A DNA stretch of 15,890 nucleotides from DASPWW01 sp035461345 (GTDB lineage: Bacteria; Actinomycetota; Thermoleophilia; Solirubrobacterales; 70-9): assembly GCA_035461345.1 (NCBI GenBank), contig DATHVJ010000103.1, positions 1-15,890 of the forward strand, read 5' to 3'. This document shows positions 6,405 to 13,121 of this stretch, one piece after another. The notes below the pieces were generated by a model. The model saw only the letters and a program-made list of their open reading frames with translations, was not told the DNA's origin and made no database searches. A program made the position numbers and the translations under genes. Positions within the stretch are counted from its first letter, which is position 1. Each line of letters opens with the position of its first letter.

Positions 6405-7265
6405 ATGAGCCCCGACGAGGTCATCGCGCCGACCCCCGACCGCGGCAAGGCCCGGCGCCCCGGCACACGCGGGTCGGGCATGGACGACTCGTCGCGCGAG
6501 ACCCGCCGCGCGACTGTGATCTCGTTCGCGAACCAGAAGGGCGGGGTGGCGAAGACGACCACGACGCTGAACCTCGCGGTGGCGTTCAAGGAGTCGGGCA
6601 ACGACGTGCTCGCCGTCGACCTCGACCCGCAGGGCAACCTGACGATGAGCCAGGGAGTCGACCCCGACAAGGTCGAGAAGAGCATGTACGACGTCCTCGT
6701 CGAGCGGATGCCGATCAGCGAGGTGATCCAGACCCGCGAGATCGACCTCGCGGTGGCCTCGATCGACCTCGCAGGCGCCGAAATCGCGATGAGCGCCCAG
6801 ATCGGCCGCGAGCGAGCGTTGGAGAAGGCGCTCGACGAGGTGCTCGACGATTACGACTTCATCTGCATCGACACGCCGCCCAGCCTCGGCCTGTTGACGA
6901 TCAACGCGCTCACCGCGTCTGACAAGGTGATCGTCCCGGTGCAGTGCGAGTACCTGTCGATGCGGGGGCTGGTGCAGCTTCAGAACACGCTGCAGATGAT
7001 CCGTGACAACCTCAACCCGGACGTGAAGCTCGAGGGCATCCTCCCGACGATGCTCGACTCGCGAACCGTCCACGCCAAGGAGGCGGTCGAGCTGCTGGAG
7101 GAGAATTTCGGCGATCTGGTGTTCAAGTCACGCATCCGGAAGGCGATCAAGTTCGCCGAGGCGCCGGTCCGTGGTACGTCGGTGCTGAAATACGATCCCA
7201 AGGGAAATGCGGCGCAGTACTACCGAGACCTGGCCGAGGAGGTCCTGAAGCATGGCGCGTCGTAA
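6405..7265 (+). CDS. parA: ParA/Soj-type ATPase, orphan (no ParB adjacent)
   Basis: A 286-aa ParA-family ATPase with a basic, probably flexible N-terminus of about 35 residues before the core. Motifs: deviant Walker A K45-GGVAKTT with signature Lys45 and catalytic Lys50, Walker A' VDLDPQGNLT, and IDTPPSLGLLTINAL as Walker B/switch II. The C-terminal part (LPTMLDSRTVHAKEAVELLEE, FKSRIRKAIKFAEAP, YDPKGNAAQYYRDLAEEVL) is typical of chromosomal Soj/ParA. ParA proteins dimerise with ATP, bind DNA non-specifically and position partner complexes on the nucleoid. No parB, parS-like palindrome or chromosome-origin genes are visible here. Instead the gene overlaps ftsZ by 14 bases, implying joint expression and a possible role in placing the division ring. 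Function as the general segregation ParA or a plasmid-derived copy cannot be excluded. Confidence 0.92.
   Translation: MSPDEVIAPTPDRGKARRPGTRGSGMDDSSRETRRATVISFANQKGGVAKTTTTLNLAVAFKESGNDVLAVDLDPQGNLTMSQGVDPDKVEKSMYDVLVERMPISEVIQTREIDLAVASIDLAGAEIAMSAQIGRERALEKALDEVLDDYDFICIDTPPSLGLLTINALTASDKVIVPVQCEYLSMRGLVQLQNTLQMIRDNLNPDVKLEGILPTMLDSRTVHAKEAVELLEENFGDLVFKSRIRKAIKFAEAPVRGTSVLKYDPKGNAAQYYRDLAEEVLKHGAS
7236..7242 (+). promoter_or_regulatory. Shine-Dalgarno for ftsZ inside parA
   Basis: GAGGAGG lies 9 bases before ATG at 7252, within the last codons of parA. It is one of the best ribosome sites in the window and supports both the long N-terminal form of FtsZ and translational coupling with parA. 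Confidence 0.65.
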
Positions 7266-8667
7266 GCGCGCCAGCATGCGGGAGGGTCCGCTCGCGGACC
7301 TGTTCCGCTCCACGGTCGACGAGCCCTCCGAGGCCGAGACCAAGGCGGAGAAGCTCGATCCCGCCGACACGCTCGGGCAGCCGGCGCCCGCGGAGCCGCA
7401 CACGCCGCCCGAGCCCGAGGACGTCACCGTGTATCGGGTCGAGGACGAGGGCGACCAGCCCGAGGCCGCTCCTCCGGGCAAGGAGCGCCTGCGTGACATC
7501 CTGATCGAGGACGAGCCCGGCAACGCCGCGTACGCCCGCGAGGACCCGCATCCGTCCGGCGTCATGGCCCCCGGCGGCGTCCCGATTCCGATCATCCGGG
7601 TGATCGGCGTCGGCGGGGCCGGCGTCAACGCGGTCAACCGGATGGTCGAGGCGGGCGTGTCCGGCGTCGAGTTCCTCGCCATCAACACCGATCTTCAGTC
7701 GCTGCAGCAGAGCATGGCCGACGTCACCGTCCACATCGGCGGCGAGGTGACGCGCGGCCTCGGCTCCGGCTCCGACCCCGAGCTCGGCTACAAGGCCGCG
7801 TTCGAGGAGCAGGACAAGATCAAGCGGCTGCTGAAGGGCTCGGACATGGTGTTCGTGACGGCCGGGGTGGGAGGCGGCACCGGCACCGGCGCCGCTCCGG
7901 TCGTCGCGCGCCTCGCCAAGACCGTCGGCGCCCTCACCGTCGGGATCGTGACGAAGCCGTTCGGCTTCGAGGGCAGCCGCCGCAAGGCGCAGGCCGAGGA
8001 GGGGGTCGACGCGCTCGGCGACGAGGTCGACACGCTGATCGTCGTCCCCAACGAGCGCCTGCTGTCGATCCTGTCGCGCAACACCTCGATGGTCGAGGCG
8101 TTCCGCGTAGCCGATGACGTCCTGCGTCAGGGCGTCCAGGGGATCGCCGACCTGGTCACGCTCCCGTCGGTGATCAACCTCGACTTCGCCGACGTCCGCA
8201 CGACGATGCGCGACGCCGGTCGCGCGATCCTCGGGATCGGCATGGGGACGGGCGACAGCCGCGCCACGTTCGCCGCCGAGCGGGCGATCTCGTCGCCGAT
8301 CCTCGACTCGTCGATCGACGGCGCGCGCTCGATCCTGCTCTCGATCACGGGCGGCGAGGACATGTCGCTGGTCGAGGTCAGCGAGGCCGCCCGGGTGATC
8401 CAGGAGGCCGCCCACCCCGACGCCCACATCATCTTCGGAGCGAACATCGATGAGGAGCTCACCGAGCAGATCTGGGTGACGGTGATCGCGACCCGGTTCG
8501 ACAGCCGCGGCCGTCGCGCGGACGGCAGCTCGCGCCGAGAACTGAGGCAGGCGCGAGCCAAGCCGTCGCGATCCTCCTCCCGGCCCGAGCGCGAGGTCTC
8601 GACTCCGGGCGAGGCGCGGCCACGGGACCTCGGGATCGAAGCGCCCGAGTTCGAGCCGTCGAGATAA
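7252..8667 (+). CDS. ftsZ: FtsZ tubulin-like GTPase with long N-terminal extension
   Basis: A 471-aa FtsZ. The GTPase core begins near residue 113 (IIRVIGVGGAGVNAVNRM). It contains the tubulin signature GGGTGTG (207-213), the NTDLQSL and GFEGSRR segments, and the T7 synergy loop NLDFAD (309-314) with both catalytic Asp residues, so GTP hydrolysis and polymerisation should be intact. Typical FtsZ has about 10-30 residues before the core; here about 110 acidic, Pro/Glu-rich residues precede it, including PLADLFRST and RLRDILIEDEPG. The tail ends EAPEFEPSR, only loosely like the usual D-(I/V)-P-x-F-(L/M) peptide that binds membrane tethers such as SepF or FtsA. The gene is linked to parA rather than to ftsQ/murC/sepF of the division cluster. 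It may be the only FtsZ or a second, specialised one. Confidence 0.95.
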   Translation: MARRKRASMREGPLADLFRSTVDEPSEAETKAEKLDPADTLGQPAPAEPHTPPEPEDVTVYRVEDEGDQPEAAPPGKERLRDILIEDEPGNAAYAREDPHPSGVMAPGGVPIPIIRVIGVGGAGVNAVNRMVEAGVSGVEFLAINTDLQSLQQSMADVTVHIGGEVTRGLGSGSDPELGYKAAFEEQDKIKRLLKGSDMVFVTAGVGGGTGTGAAPVVARLAKTVGALTVGIVTKPFGFEGSRRKAQAEEGVDALGDEVDTLIVVPNERLLSILSRNTSMVEAFRVADDVLRQGVQGIADLVTLPSVINLDFADVRTTMRDAGRAILGIGMGTGDSRATFAAERAISSPILDSSIDGARSILLSITGGEDMSLVEVSEAARVIQEAAHPDAHIIFGANIDEELTEQIWVTVIATRFDSRGRRADGSSRRELRQARAKPSRSSSRPEREVSTPGEARPRDLGIEAPEFEPSR

Positions 8668-8669
8668 TT

Positions 8670-8706
8670 CCCGCGAAATGCTCCGCTTCGCGTCCGCTTT
8701 CGCGGG
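8670..8706. terminator. Hairpin after ftsZ containing the dispersed repeat core
   Basis: CCCGCGAAA (8670-8678) pairs perfectly with TTTCGCGGG (8698-8706), beginning two bases after the ftsZ stop. The 19-base loop, read on the minus strand, contains CGGACGCGAAGCGGAG, identical over 16 bases to a unit inside the HEPN-like gene. No T-tract follows. It probably separates the parA-ftsZ transcript from the downstream gene. Confidence 0.55.
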
Positions 8707-8737
8707 GTTCCAGGCAAGGCGGGCGCCCCCGTAGGCC

Positions 8738-10279
8738 ATGCCCAGCAGGGGAGCGATAGCCGCCGGTCACCGGCTCACGGCGGAGGCCGGTGCGCGAGTG
8801 CTGCGGGAGGGCGGGAACGCGGTCGACGCCGCGGTCTGCGCGGTGCTGACGTCGTTCGCGGTCGAGAGCCCGCTGACCGGCCTCGGGGCCGGTGGGTTCA
8901 TGCTCGTGCACACGGCCGAGGAGGATGTCCTGCTCGACTTCTTCGTCGAGGTCCCGGGTCGCGACGGGGACGGCGCCCGCGCCGACCTGGTGCCGCTGTC
9001 GGTCGTGTTCGACGAGACGCCGCAGGTGTTCAACGTCGGTGCCGCCTCGTGCGGCGTTCCGGGCACGCCGGCGGGACTCGATACGGCGTTGCGCCGGTTC
9101 GGGTCGATGCCGATGGCGAAGCTGGTCGGCCCCGCTGTCGCCCACGCGCGCGACGGGATCGAGGTGACGGCGGAGCAGGCGTACCTATTCAAGATCCTGG
9201 AGCCGATCCTGACCGAGTACCCGGAGACCCGCGCGATCTATGCCCCGCGCGGCAGGATCCTCGGCGAGGGCGACACCTTCCGCTTCCCGGAGCTCGCCGA
9301 CGCGCTCGAGCGCTACGGCGCCGAAGGGCCCGAGCCGTTCTATCGCGGAGATGTCGCCGAGGAGATCGCCGCCTGGGTCACGGATCGCGGCGGGACGCTG
9401 GGGCGCAGTGACCTCGCGTCGTACGAGGCCGTCGCGCGCCGCCCCGTGCGGGCGTCGTTCCGCGGCCGCGAGGTCCTCACCAACCCTCCTCCGTCGTCCG
9501 GCGGGATCCTGATCGCCCTCTGCCTGGCGTTGCTGGAGCGGCTCGGCGCGGCCGGGGTCGAGTCCGTCGTCGCGGCGATGGCGGAGGCGAATCGCTCCAG
9601 AACCGAGGAGTTCCACGCCGGGGTGTACGACGACGCCTACGTCGATCGCTTCCTCGACCCCGCGCGCCTCGACGCCCTAGCCGCCGGCATCGCGTCCGCG
9701 GAGCGTCCGGTCGGCGACGAGCCCCCGGGCGACCCGCTGGGCTCGACCACCCACATCACGGTCGTCGACGGTGACGGCCGGTGCGCCGCCGTCACGTGCT
9801 CGAACGGGACCGGCTCAGGCATGCTGCCCCCCGGCACCGGCGTCCACGTCAACAACATGCTCGGGGAGGAGGACCTCAACCCGCTCGGCTTCCACGTCGT
9901 TCCCGCCGGTCGCCGGATGACGTCGATGATGGCGCCGACAGTGGTGCTGCGCGACGGCGAGCTCGAGGCGGGATTGGGAAGCGGAGGCTCCAACCGCATC
10001 CGCTCGGCGATCCTGCAGGTCATCCTGCGGCTGGTCGCCGACGGGATGGACGCCCAGGACGCGGTCGACGCCGGGCGGGTCCACTACGAGGAGGGTGTCG
10101 TGCAGGTCGAGCCCGACGTCGACGCCGACGCCCTCGAGCGCCGAGGCCTGCGCGTGGCGCGGTGGCGGCGGCGCAACCTGTTCTTCGGCGGCGTTCACGC
10201 GGTCGCCCGCGACCCGGAGTCCGGCGAGCTGCTCGGCGGCGGTGACCCGCGGCGCGGGGGCGCGGTGATCGTCCTGTAG
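8738..10279 (+). CDS. Gamma-glutamyltransferase-family Ntn hydrolase (atypical)
   Basis: A 513-aa protein of the gamma-glutamyltranspeptidase family, which self-cleaves to expose a catalytic Thr. Matching landmarks include REGGNAVDAAVCAVL, GVPGTPAGLD, NPPPSSGG, GSTTHITVVD with predicted nucleophile Thr337, the NN pair of HVNNML, SMMAPTVV and GSGGSNRI. Predicted subunits are residues 1-336 and 337-513. There is no signal peptide, so it is predicted cytoplasmic, unlike secreted glutathione-degrading GGTs. The DFREMAP segment that holds the substrate-carboxylate Arg (Arg114 in E. coli) reads DFFVEVP here, with Phe69 at the Arg position, and several other pocket residues differ. It is therefore doubtful that glutathione is the substrate; other acyl or amide substrates are possible. 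ATG at 8738 directly precedes the conserved N-terminus; the ribosome site is weak. Confidence 0.85.
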   Translation: MPSRGAIAAGHRLTAEAGARVLREGGNAVDAAVCAVLTSFAVESPLTGLGAGGFMLVHTAEEDVLLDFFVEVPGRDGDGARADLVPLSVVFDETPQVFNVGAASCGVPGTPAGLDTALRRFGSMPMAKLVGPAVAHARDGIEVTAEQAYLFKILEPILTEYPETRAIYAPRGRILGEGDTFRFPELADALERYGAEGPEPFYRGDVAEEIAAWVTDRGGTLGRSDLASYEAVARRPVRASFRGREVLTNPPPSSGGILIALCLALLERLGAAGVESVVAAMAEANRSRTEEFHAGVYDDAYVDRFLDPARLDALAAGIASAERPVGDEPPGDPLGSTTHITVVDGDGRCAAVTCSNGTGSGMLPPGTGVHVNNMLGEEDLNPLGFHVVPAGRRMTSMMAPTVVLRDGELEAGLGSGGSNRIRSAILQVILRLVADGMDAQDAVDAGRVHYEEGVVQVEPDVDADALERRGLRVARWRRRNLFFGGVHAVARDPESGELLGGGDPRRGGAVIVL

Positions 10280-10281
10280 AG

Positions 10282-10325
10282 GACCCCGCGACGTTGGACG
10301 CGTATAGCGGAGCCCGTCGCGGGTC
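10282..10325. terminator. Hairpin between convergent genes after the GGT-like gene
   Basis: GACCCCGCGACG (10282-10293) pairs with CGTCGCGGGTC (10315-10325) with one bulged C. It fills the whole gap between the two convergent stop codons. The loop holds GGACGCG followed by AGCGGAGC, resembling the repeat core seen after ftsZ. It probably terminates both transcripts. Confidence 0.55.
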
Positions 10326-10961
10326 TTAGTTCTGGGGGTAGCCTCCGTTTCCCTTCGCCGCCTCGGCGATCCGCTGTGCCCGGCGCACGGCCTCGGCGGC
10401 GGTGACGAGGGCCCGCTGAAGCAGCCGCATCCGCTCGTCCTCGGAGCGCAGCTCGAGCAGCCGCTGCTTCGTGTCCGCCGGCAGTTCGATCCTGGCGGCG
10501 AGCTCGTACGCCCCGTCCTCCGCCAGCTCGGCCGCGGACTCGGGTTCGGTGGAGACCTGCGCCAGCAGCTCGGCGAATGCGCTCCGCGCGGCGTCCGCCG
10601 CGTCGGTGTCGGCCGCGTCCGGCTCCGCGGCGAGGTCGATCAGCTCGACCTCACCGACGGGGTACTCGGGCGCGTCGGCGCGGTCGAGCACGCGGAACGG
10701 AAGCTCGCCGGCGACGATCACGTTCATGCGCCCGTCGTCGAACCGCTCGACGACGTCGGTGACGTGGGCCGTGCACCCGACCCGCCGCGCCGCGCCGTGC
10801 TCGTCGCGCAACACGATCCCGAACGGCTCGCCGCCCTCGAGCGAGCGCCCGATCATCCGCTTGTAGCGCTCCTCGAAGATGTGCAGCGGCAGCAGCTCTC
10901 CCGGAAGCAGCACCACGGGCAGCTCGAAGATCGGCAGCTCGGTCGTCTCGCCGCTGGCCAC
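10326..10961 (-). CDS. LON substrate-binding (N-terminal) domain protein
   Basis: A 211-aa soluble protein formed essentially by one LON substrate-binding domain, opening with ELPIFELPVVLLPGELLPLHIFEERYKRMI, the hallmark of this PUA-like fold. It continues with FGIVL, GCTAHVTDV and GRMNVIVAGELPFRVL. The AAA+ and Ser-Lys protease domains of full Lon are absent, as in many stand-alone bacterial homologues. These are thought to bind unfolded polypeptide or act as accessory factors, but no reaction is established. The C-terminal third is helical and acidic (AADTDAADAARSAFAELLAQ), then basic, ending in an NGGYPQN tail. A GTG at 10961 is taken as start because it sits exactly six bases after TACAAT, suggesting a leaderless message. 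No better start is seen, and longer upstream frames overlap the cyclase gene. Confidence 0.85.
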   Translation of the reverse strand: MASGETTELPIFELPVVLLPGELLPLHIFEERYKRMIGRSLEGGEPFGIVLRDEHGAARRVGCTAHVTDVVERFDDGRMNVIVAGELPFRVLDRADAPEYPVGEVELIDLAAEPDAADTDAADAARSAFAELLAQVSTEPESAAELAEDGAYELAARIELPADTKQRLLELRSEDERMRLLQRALVTAAEAVRRAQRIAEAAKGNGGYPQN

Positions 10962-10967
10962 GACCCG

Positions 10968-10973
10968 ATTGTA
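10968..10973 (-). promoter_or_regulatory. Leaderless-type -10 for the LON-domain gene
   Basis: On the minus strand TACAAT-CGGGTC-GTG: a near-consensus -10 followed by six bases and the start codon, placing +1 on the G of GTG. No convincing -35 is visible, as is usual for many actinobacterial leaderless promoters. It faces away from the cyclase promoter 28 bases further on. Confidence 0.55.
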
Positions 10974-11001
10974 GGTACGGTCGCGCCGCGTCCCGGGGCG
11001 C

Positions 11002-11007
11002 GACAAT
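11002..11007 (+). promoter_or_regulatory. Leaderless-type -10 for the adenylate cyclase gene
   Basis: GACAAT-GGCCGC-GTG: the hexamer differs from the LON gene's TACAAT by its first base, and the six-base distance to GTG is identical. The predicted +1 is the first base of the cyclase start codon. The two promoters are back to back within about 40 bases, so they could share an activator or interfere with each other. Confidence 0.45.
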
Positions 11008-11013
11008 GGCCGC

Positions 11014-12132
11014 GTGGCGATCGACTTCGAGGCCGTGGGGCTGCTCGACGGGCTGGAGGGGCGCGAGCGGGAAGCCCGCATTGCGCTGCTGCGAGAGCTG
11101 GCCGCCGACGGGGTGGGCGTCGAGGACCTGCGGCGGGCCGTGGCCGAGGACCGGCTCGTCCTGGTTCCGGTGGAGCGCGCCCTGCGGGGCGGCGAAGCTA
11201 AGTACACCCACGACGAGGTCGCCGAGCTGTCGGGAGTCGAGCCGGAGTTCCTGGAGCGCGACTGGCGGGCCCTGGGGCTCGCAGTGCCCGACCCCGGTGA
11301 GCCCATCTTCACCGACGCCGACGTGGAGTTCGCCCGCGGGGTCAGGGCGCTGCGGGAGGCTGGCCTGGCGGACGAGGACCTGCTGGAGATGGCGCGGGTG
11401 ATGGCGGTGGCGATGGCGCAGGTGGCGGCCGGCGCGCGGGCGTTGATCGGCGAGGCCTTCCTCGAGCCCGGGGACACCGAGCGCGAGGCGGCGCTGCGGT
11501 TCGCGGGAGCGGCCCGCGGGCTGGCCCCGATGATGGGCCCGATCCTCGGCTATCTGTTCAACGTCCACCTGCGGGAACAGCTCCGCAGCGACGCCGTGGG
11601 CCGCGAGGAGCTGGCATCGGGAACGGTCGCGGGCGCGCAGGATGTCGCGGTCGCGTTCGCCGACCTGGTCGGGTTCACCAGGCTCGGTGAGCGACTCGAG
11701 GCGGAGGAGCTCGGCGCTGTGACCGGCCGGCTCACCGCGCTCGTCAGCGAGGTCGTCCGGCCGCCGGTCAGGATCGTGAAGCTGATCGGCGACGCGGCGA
11801 TGCTCGTCTCGACGGACACGGACGCACTGCTCGACGCCGCTCTGTCGCTCGTGGAGGCGGCCGACTCGGACGGGGAGGGCCTGCCGCCCCTGCGGGTGGG
11901 CGTGGCCCGGGGGCAGGCGCTCCCCAGGGGCGGGGACTGGTACGGGCGCCCGGTCAACATCGCCAGCCGGCTGACTGCGATCGCGCGTCCGGCCAGCGTC
12001 CTGTGCTCTGCCGAGGTACGCGACTCCTCCACGGATCGCTACCAGTGGTCGGCGGCGGGATCGCGACGGCTGAAGGGGATCCACGGCCAGGTCCGGATGC
12101 ACCGGGTCCGGCGCTCCGTAACCGACTCGTAA
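11014..12132 (+). CDS. Class III adenylate cyclase, Rv1264-type with N-terminal regulatory domain
   Basis: A 372-aa soluble cyclase. Residues about 7-200 (LLDGLEGREREARIALLREL, TDADVEFARGVRALREAGL, GPILGYLFNVHLREQL) resemble the regulatory domain of M. tuberculosis Rv1264, which makes that enzyme pH-sensitive. The catalytic domain (about 207-365) keeps all key residues: metal-binding Asp217 (FADLVGFT) and Asp260 (IGDAAM), adenine-selecting Lys256 and Asp308 (GGDWYG), and transition-state Asn315 and Arg319 (PVNIASR). It should therefore form an active homodimer making cAMP from ATP. There are no membrane helices. GTG at 11014 is the start; an ATG eight bases earlier is out of frame. The likely role is coupling acidification or a lipid-like signal to cAMP, by analogy with Rv1264. 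The partner regulator is not in the window. Confidence 0.93.
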   Translation: MAIDFEAVGLLDGLEGREREARIALLRELAADGVGVEDLRRAVAEDRLVLVPVERALRGGEAKYTHDEVAELSGVEPEFLERDWRALGLAVPDPGEPIFTDADVEFARGVRALREAGLADEDLLEMARVMAVAMAQVAAGARALIGEAFLEPGDTEREAALRFAGAARGLAPMMGPILGYLFNVHLREQLRSDAVGREELASGTVAGAQDVAVAFADLVGFTRLGERLEAEELGAVTGRLTALVSEVVRPPVRIVKLIGDAAMLVSTDTDALLDAALSLVEAADSDGEGLPPLRVGVARGQALPRGGDWYGRPVNIASRLTAIARPASVLCSAEVRDSSTDRYQWSAAGSRRLKGIHGQVRMHRVRRSVTDS

Positions 12133-12189
12133 CCGCTCGCTGGGAGGCTCGCGTGTGCCTCGTCCTCGACATCTTCGACTGCGCTACCG

Positions 12190-12267
12190 ATGAAACTCAC
12201 CGGTGAGCTCGCACAGCGGCTCACGTATCGCTGCGGCGAGGTGGTCTACGCATTCACGTTCGGCTGA
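12190..12267 (+). CDS. Possible 25-aa small ORF (very uncertain)
   Basis: ATG to TGA encodes MKLTGELAQRLTYRCGEVVY followed by AFTFG. It is in the same frame as the cyclase, 57 bases after its stop, so it would also be the end of a read-through extension. Third codon positions are GC-rich as in real genes here. There is no ribosome site, no -10-like hexamer and no recognisable family. Its stop lies inside the palindrome that also contains the stop of the convergent gene. It may be a decayed gene end. Confidence 0.15.
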   Translation: MKLTGELAQRLTYRCGEVVYAFTFG

Positions 12268-12284
12268 GCGGCGCCGCTCAGCCG
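12261..12284. terminator. Perfect 24-bp palindrome at a convergent junction
   Basis: CGGCTGAGCGGC followed immediately by its exact reverse complement. It contains the TGA stop of the DUF6328 gene on the minus strand and a TGA on the plus strand at mirrored positions. It could form a stem (with a small loop in RNA) ending transcripts from either side. The half CTGAGCGGCG also begins the long hairpin after rpoD. Confidence 0.55.
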
Positions 12285-12748
12285 CCCGCGCCGTCGCCGA
12301 CGTCGCGCGCGAGCGGGGATCCGAACCACAGCCAGGCCACCCCGGCGGCGACCGCGACGGTGGCGAGTATCGCCGCGACGGCGCCGAACAGGAAGTCGCT
12401 GACCAGCAGCACGGCCCCCGTCATCCCCAGGCCCAGGAACGCGAGGCCGCCGATCGCGAGCCGGTTGGCGGTGAAGACGACGTACGCCTTGTCGTCCTTG
12501 CGAAAGCGGAGCCGGTGCCGAGCCGACGGCGCTATCAGCAGGACCGAGGCCATCGCCGCGCAGAGCAGGGTCGCGTAGTAGACCTTCTCCTGGAACGGGG
12601 AGACTTCCGGAAAGCGGCTCTGGAACGGCAGCACGAGCAGGAACGCGAAAAGGACCTGCACGCCCGGGAGCGCGACGCGGAGGCCGCCCAGGAGCTCCTC
12701 GAGGTTGCGGTCGAGGCGCTCCTTCGCAGTCTCGGCTCGGCCGTTCAG
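12278..12748 (-). CDS. DUF6328 family four-helix membrane protein, probable CTG start
   Basis: A 156-aa protein matching the DUF6328 pattern: ETAKERLDRNLEELLGGLRV, then VQVLFAFLLVLPFQSRF, and three more hydrophobic segments around YYATLLCAAMASVLLIAP, LAIGGLAFLGLGMTGAVLL and AILATVAVAAGVAWLW. Its function is unknown; it is a predicted inner-membrane protein. No ATG, GTG or TTG exists in this frame between far inside the upstream STAS gene and the first membrane helix. A CTG overlaps the STAS stop as CTGA, the same geometry as the common ATGA/GTGA couplings, and is the best start. The frame does extend upstream, but only as an Arg-rich antiphase reading of the STAS gene. Last gene of the peroxidase-STAS operon. 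Confidence 0.85.
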   Translation of the reverse strand: MNGRAETAKERLDRNLEELLGGLRVALPGVQVLFAFLLVLPFQSRFPEVSPFQEKVYYATLLCAAMASVLLIAPSARHRLRFRKDDKAYVVFTANRLAIGGLAFLGLGMTGAVLLVSDFLFGAVAAILATVAVAAGVAWLWFGSPLARDVGDGAGG

Positions 12749-13110
12749 CCGCGCACCGCCTGGACGGCGTCGTCGGGACTCGAGAAGACCGGGATCTCGC
12801 GGTCGAGCTGCGTGGTCTGGATCACCTGCAGCGGCTGGCCGTCGGCGACGACCGCGAACCGCGAGCGGGCGGAGCTGTTGAGCCGTTTGCGCAACTCGAC
12901 GAACAGCGCCAGCACGGACGAGTCGATGAACCCGCAATCGCTGAGATCGATCACGAGCTGCGGCGACTCGTCGCCGATCGCGCGCTCGACCTCCGCGCTT
13001 AGGGCGTCGACGCTCGACAGGTCGACCTCACCCTCCACCCGGACCACGGTCGTCCCGGGGGTGATCTCGTCGCTTGTGAACTCGGGGGAGATTGATCCGT
13101 TCGCTTGCAC
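12745..13110 (-). CDS. STAS-domain anti-sigma factor antagonist (SpoIIAA/RsbV-like)
   Basis: A 121-aa single-domain STAS protein. It has VVRVEGEVDLSSVDALSAEVERAI, then LVIDLSDCGFIDSSVLALFVELRKRL with the phosphoacceptor segment FIDSS (Ser64), and the usual C-terminal VFSSPDDAVQAV. Such proteins bind an anti-sigma kinase and release a stress or sporulation sigma factor, and are switched off when the Ser is phosphorylated. The Gly that normally follows the SerSer is Val66 here. No anti-sigma kinase or sigma-B-type factor is adjacent, so the partner is elsewhere. GTG at 13110 begins 11 bases after the peroxidase stop. The gene overlaps the DUF6328 start by four bases, so all three genes are probably cotranscribed. 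Confidence 0.9.
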   Translation of the reverse strand: MQANGSISPEFTSDEITPGTTVVRVEGEVDLSSVDALSAEVERAIGDESPQLVIDLSDCGFIDSSVLALFVELRKRLNSSARSRFAVVADGQPLQVIQTTQLDREIPVFSSPDDAVQAVRG

Positions 13111-13121
13111 CGGCCTCAACG

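Noticed and set aside
9171..9178. Further GCGGAGC matches inside coding regions as extra copies of the dispersed repeat
   Set aside because: This 7-mer is frequent by chance in GC-rich coding DNA; only longer matches or those within hairpins were kept.
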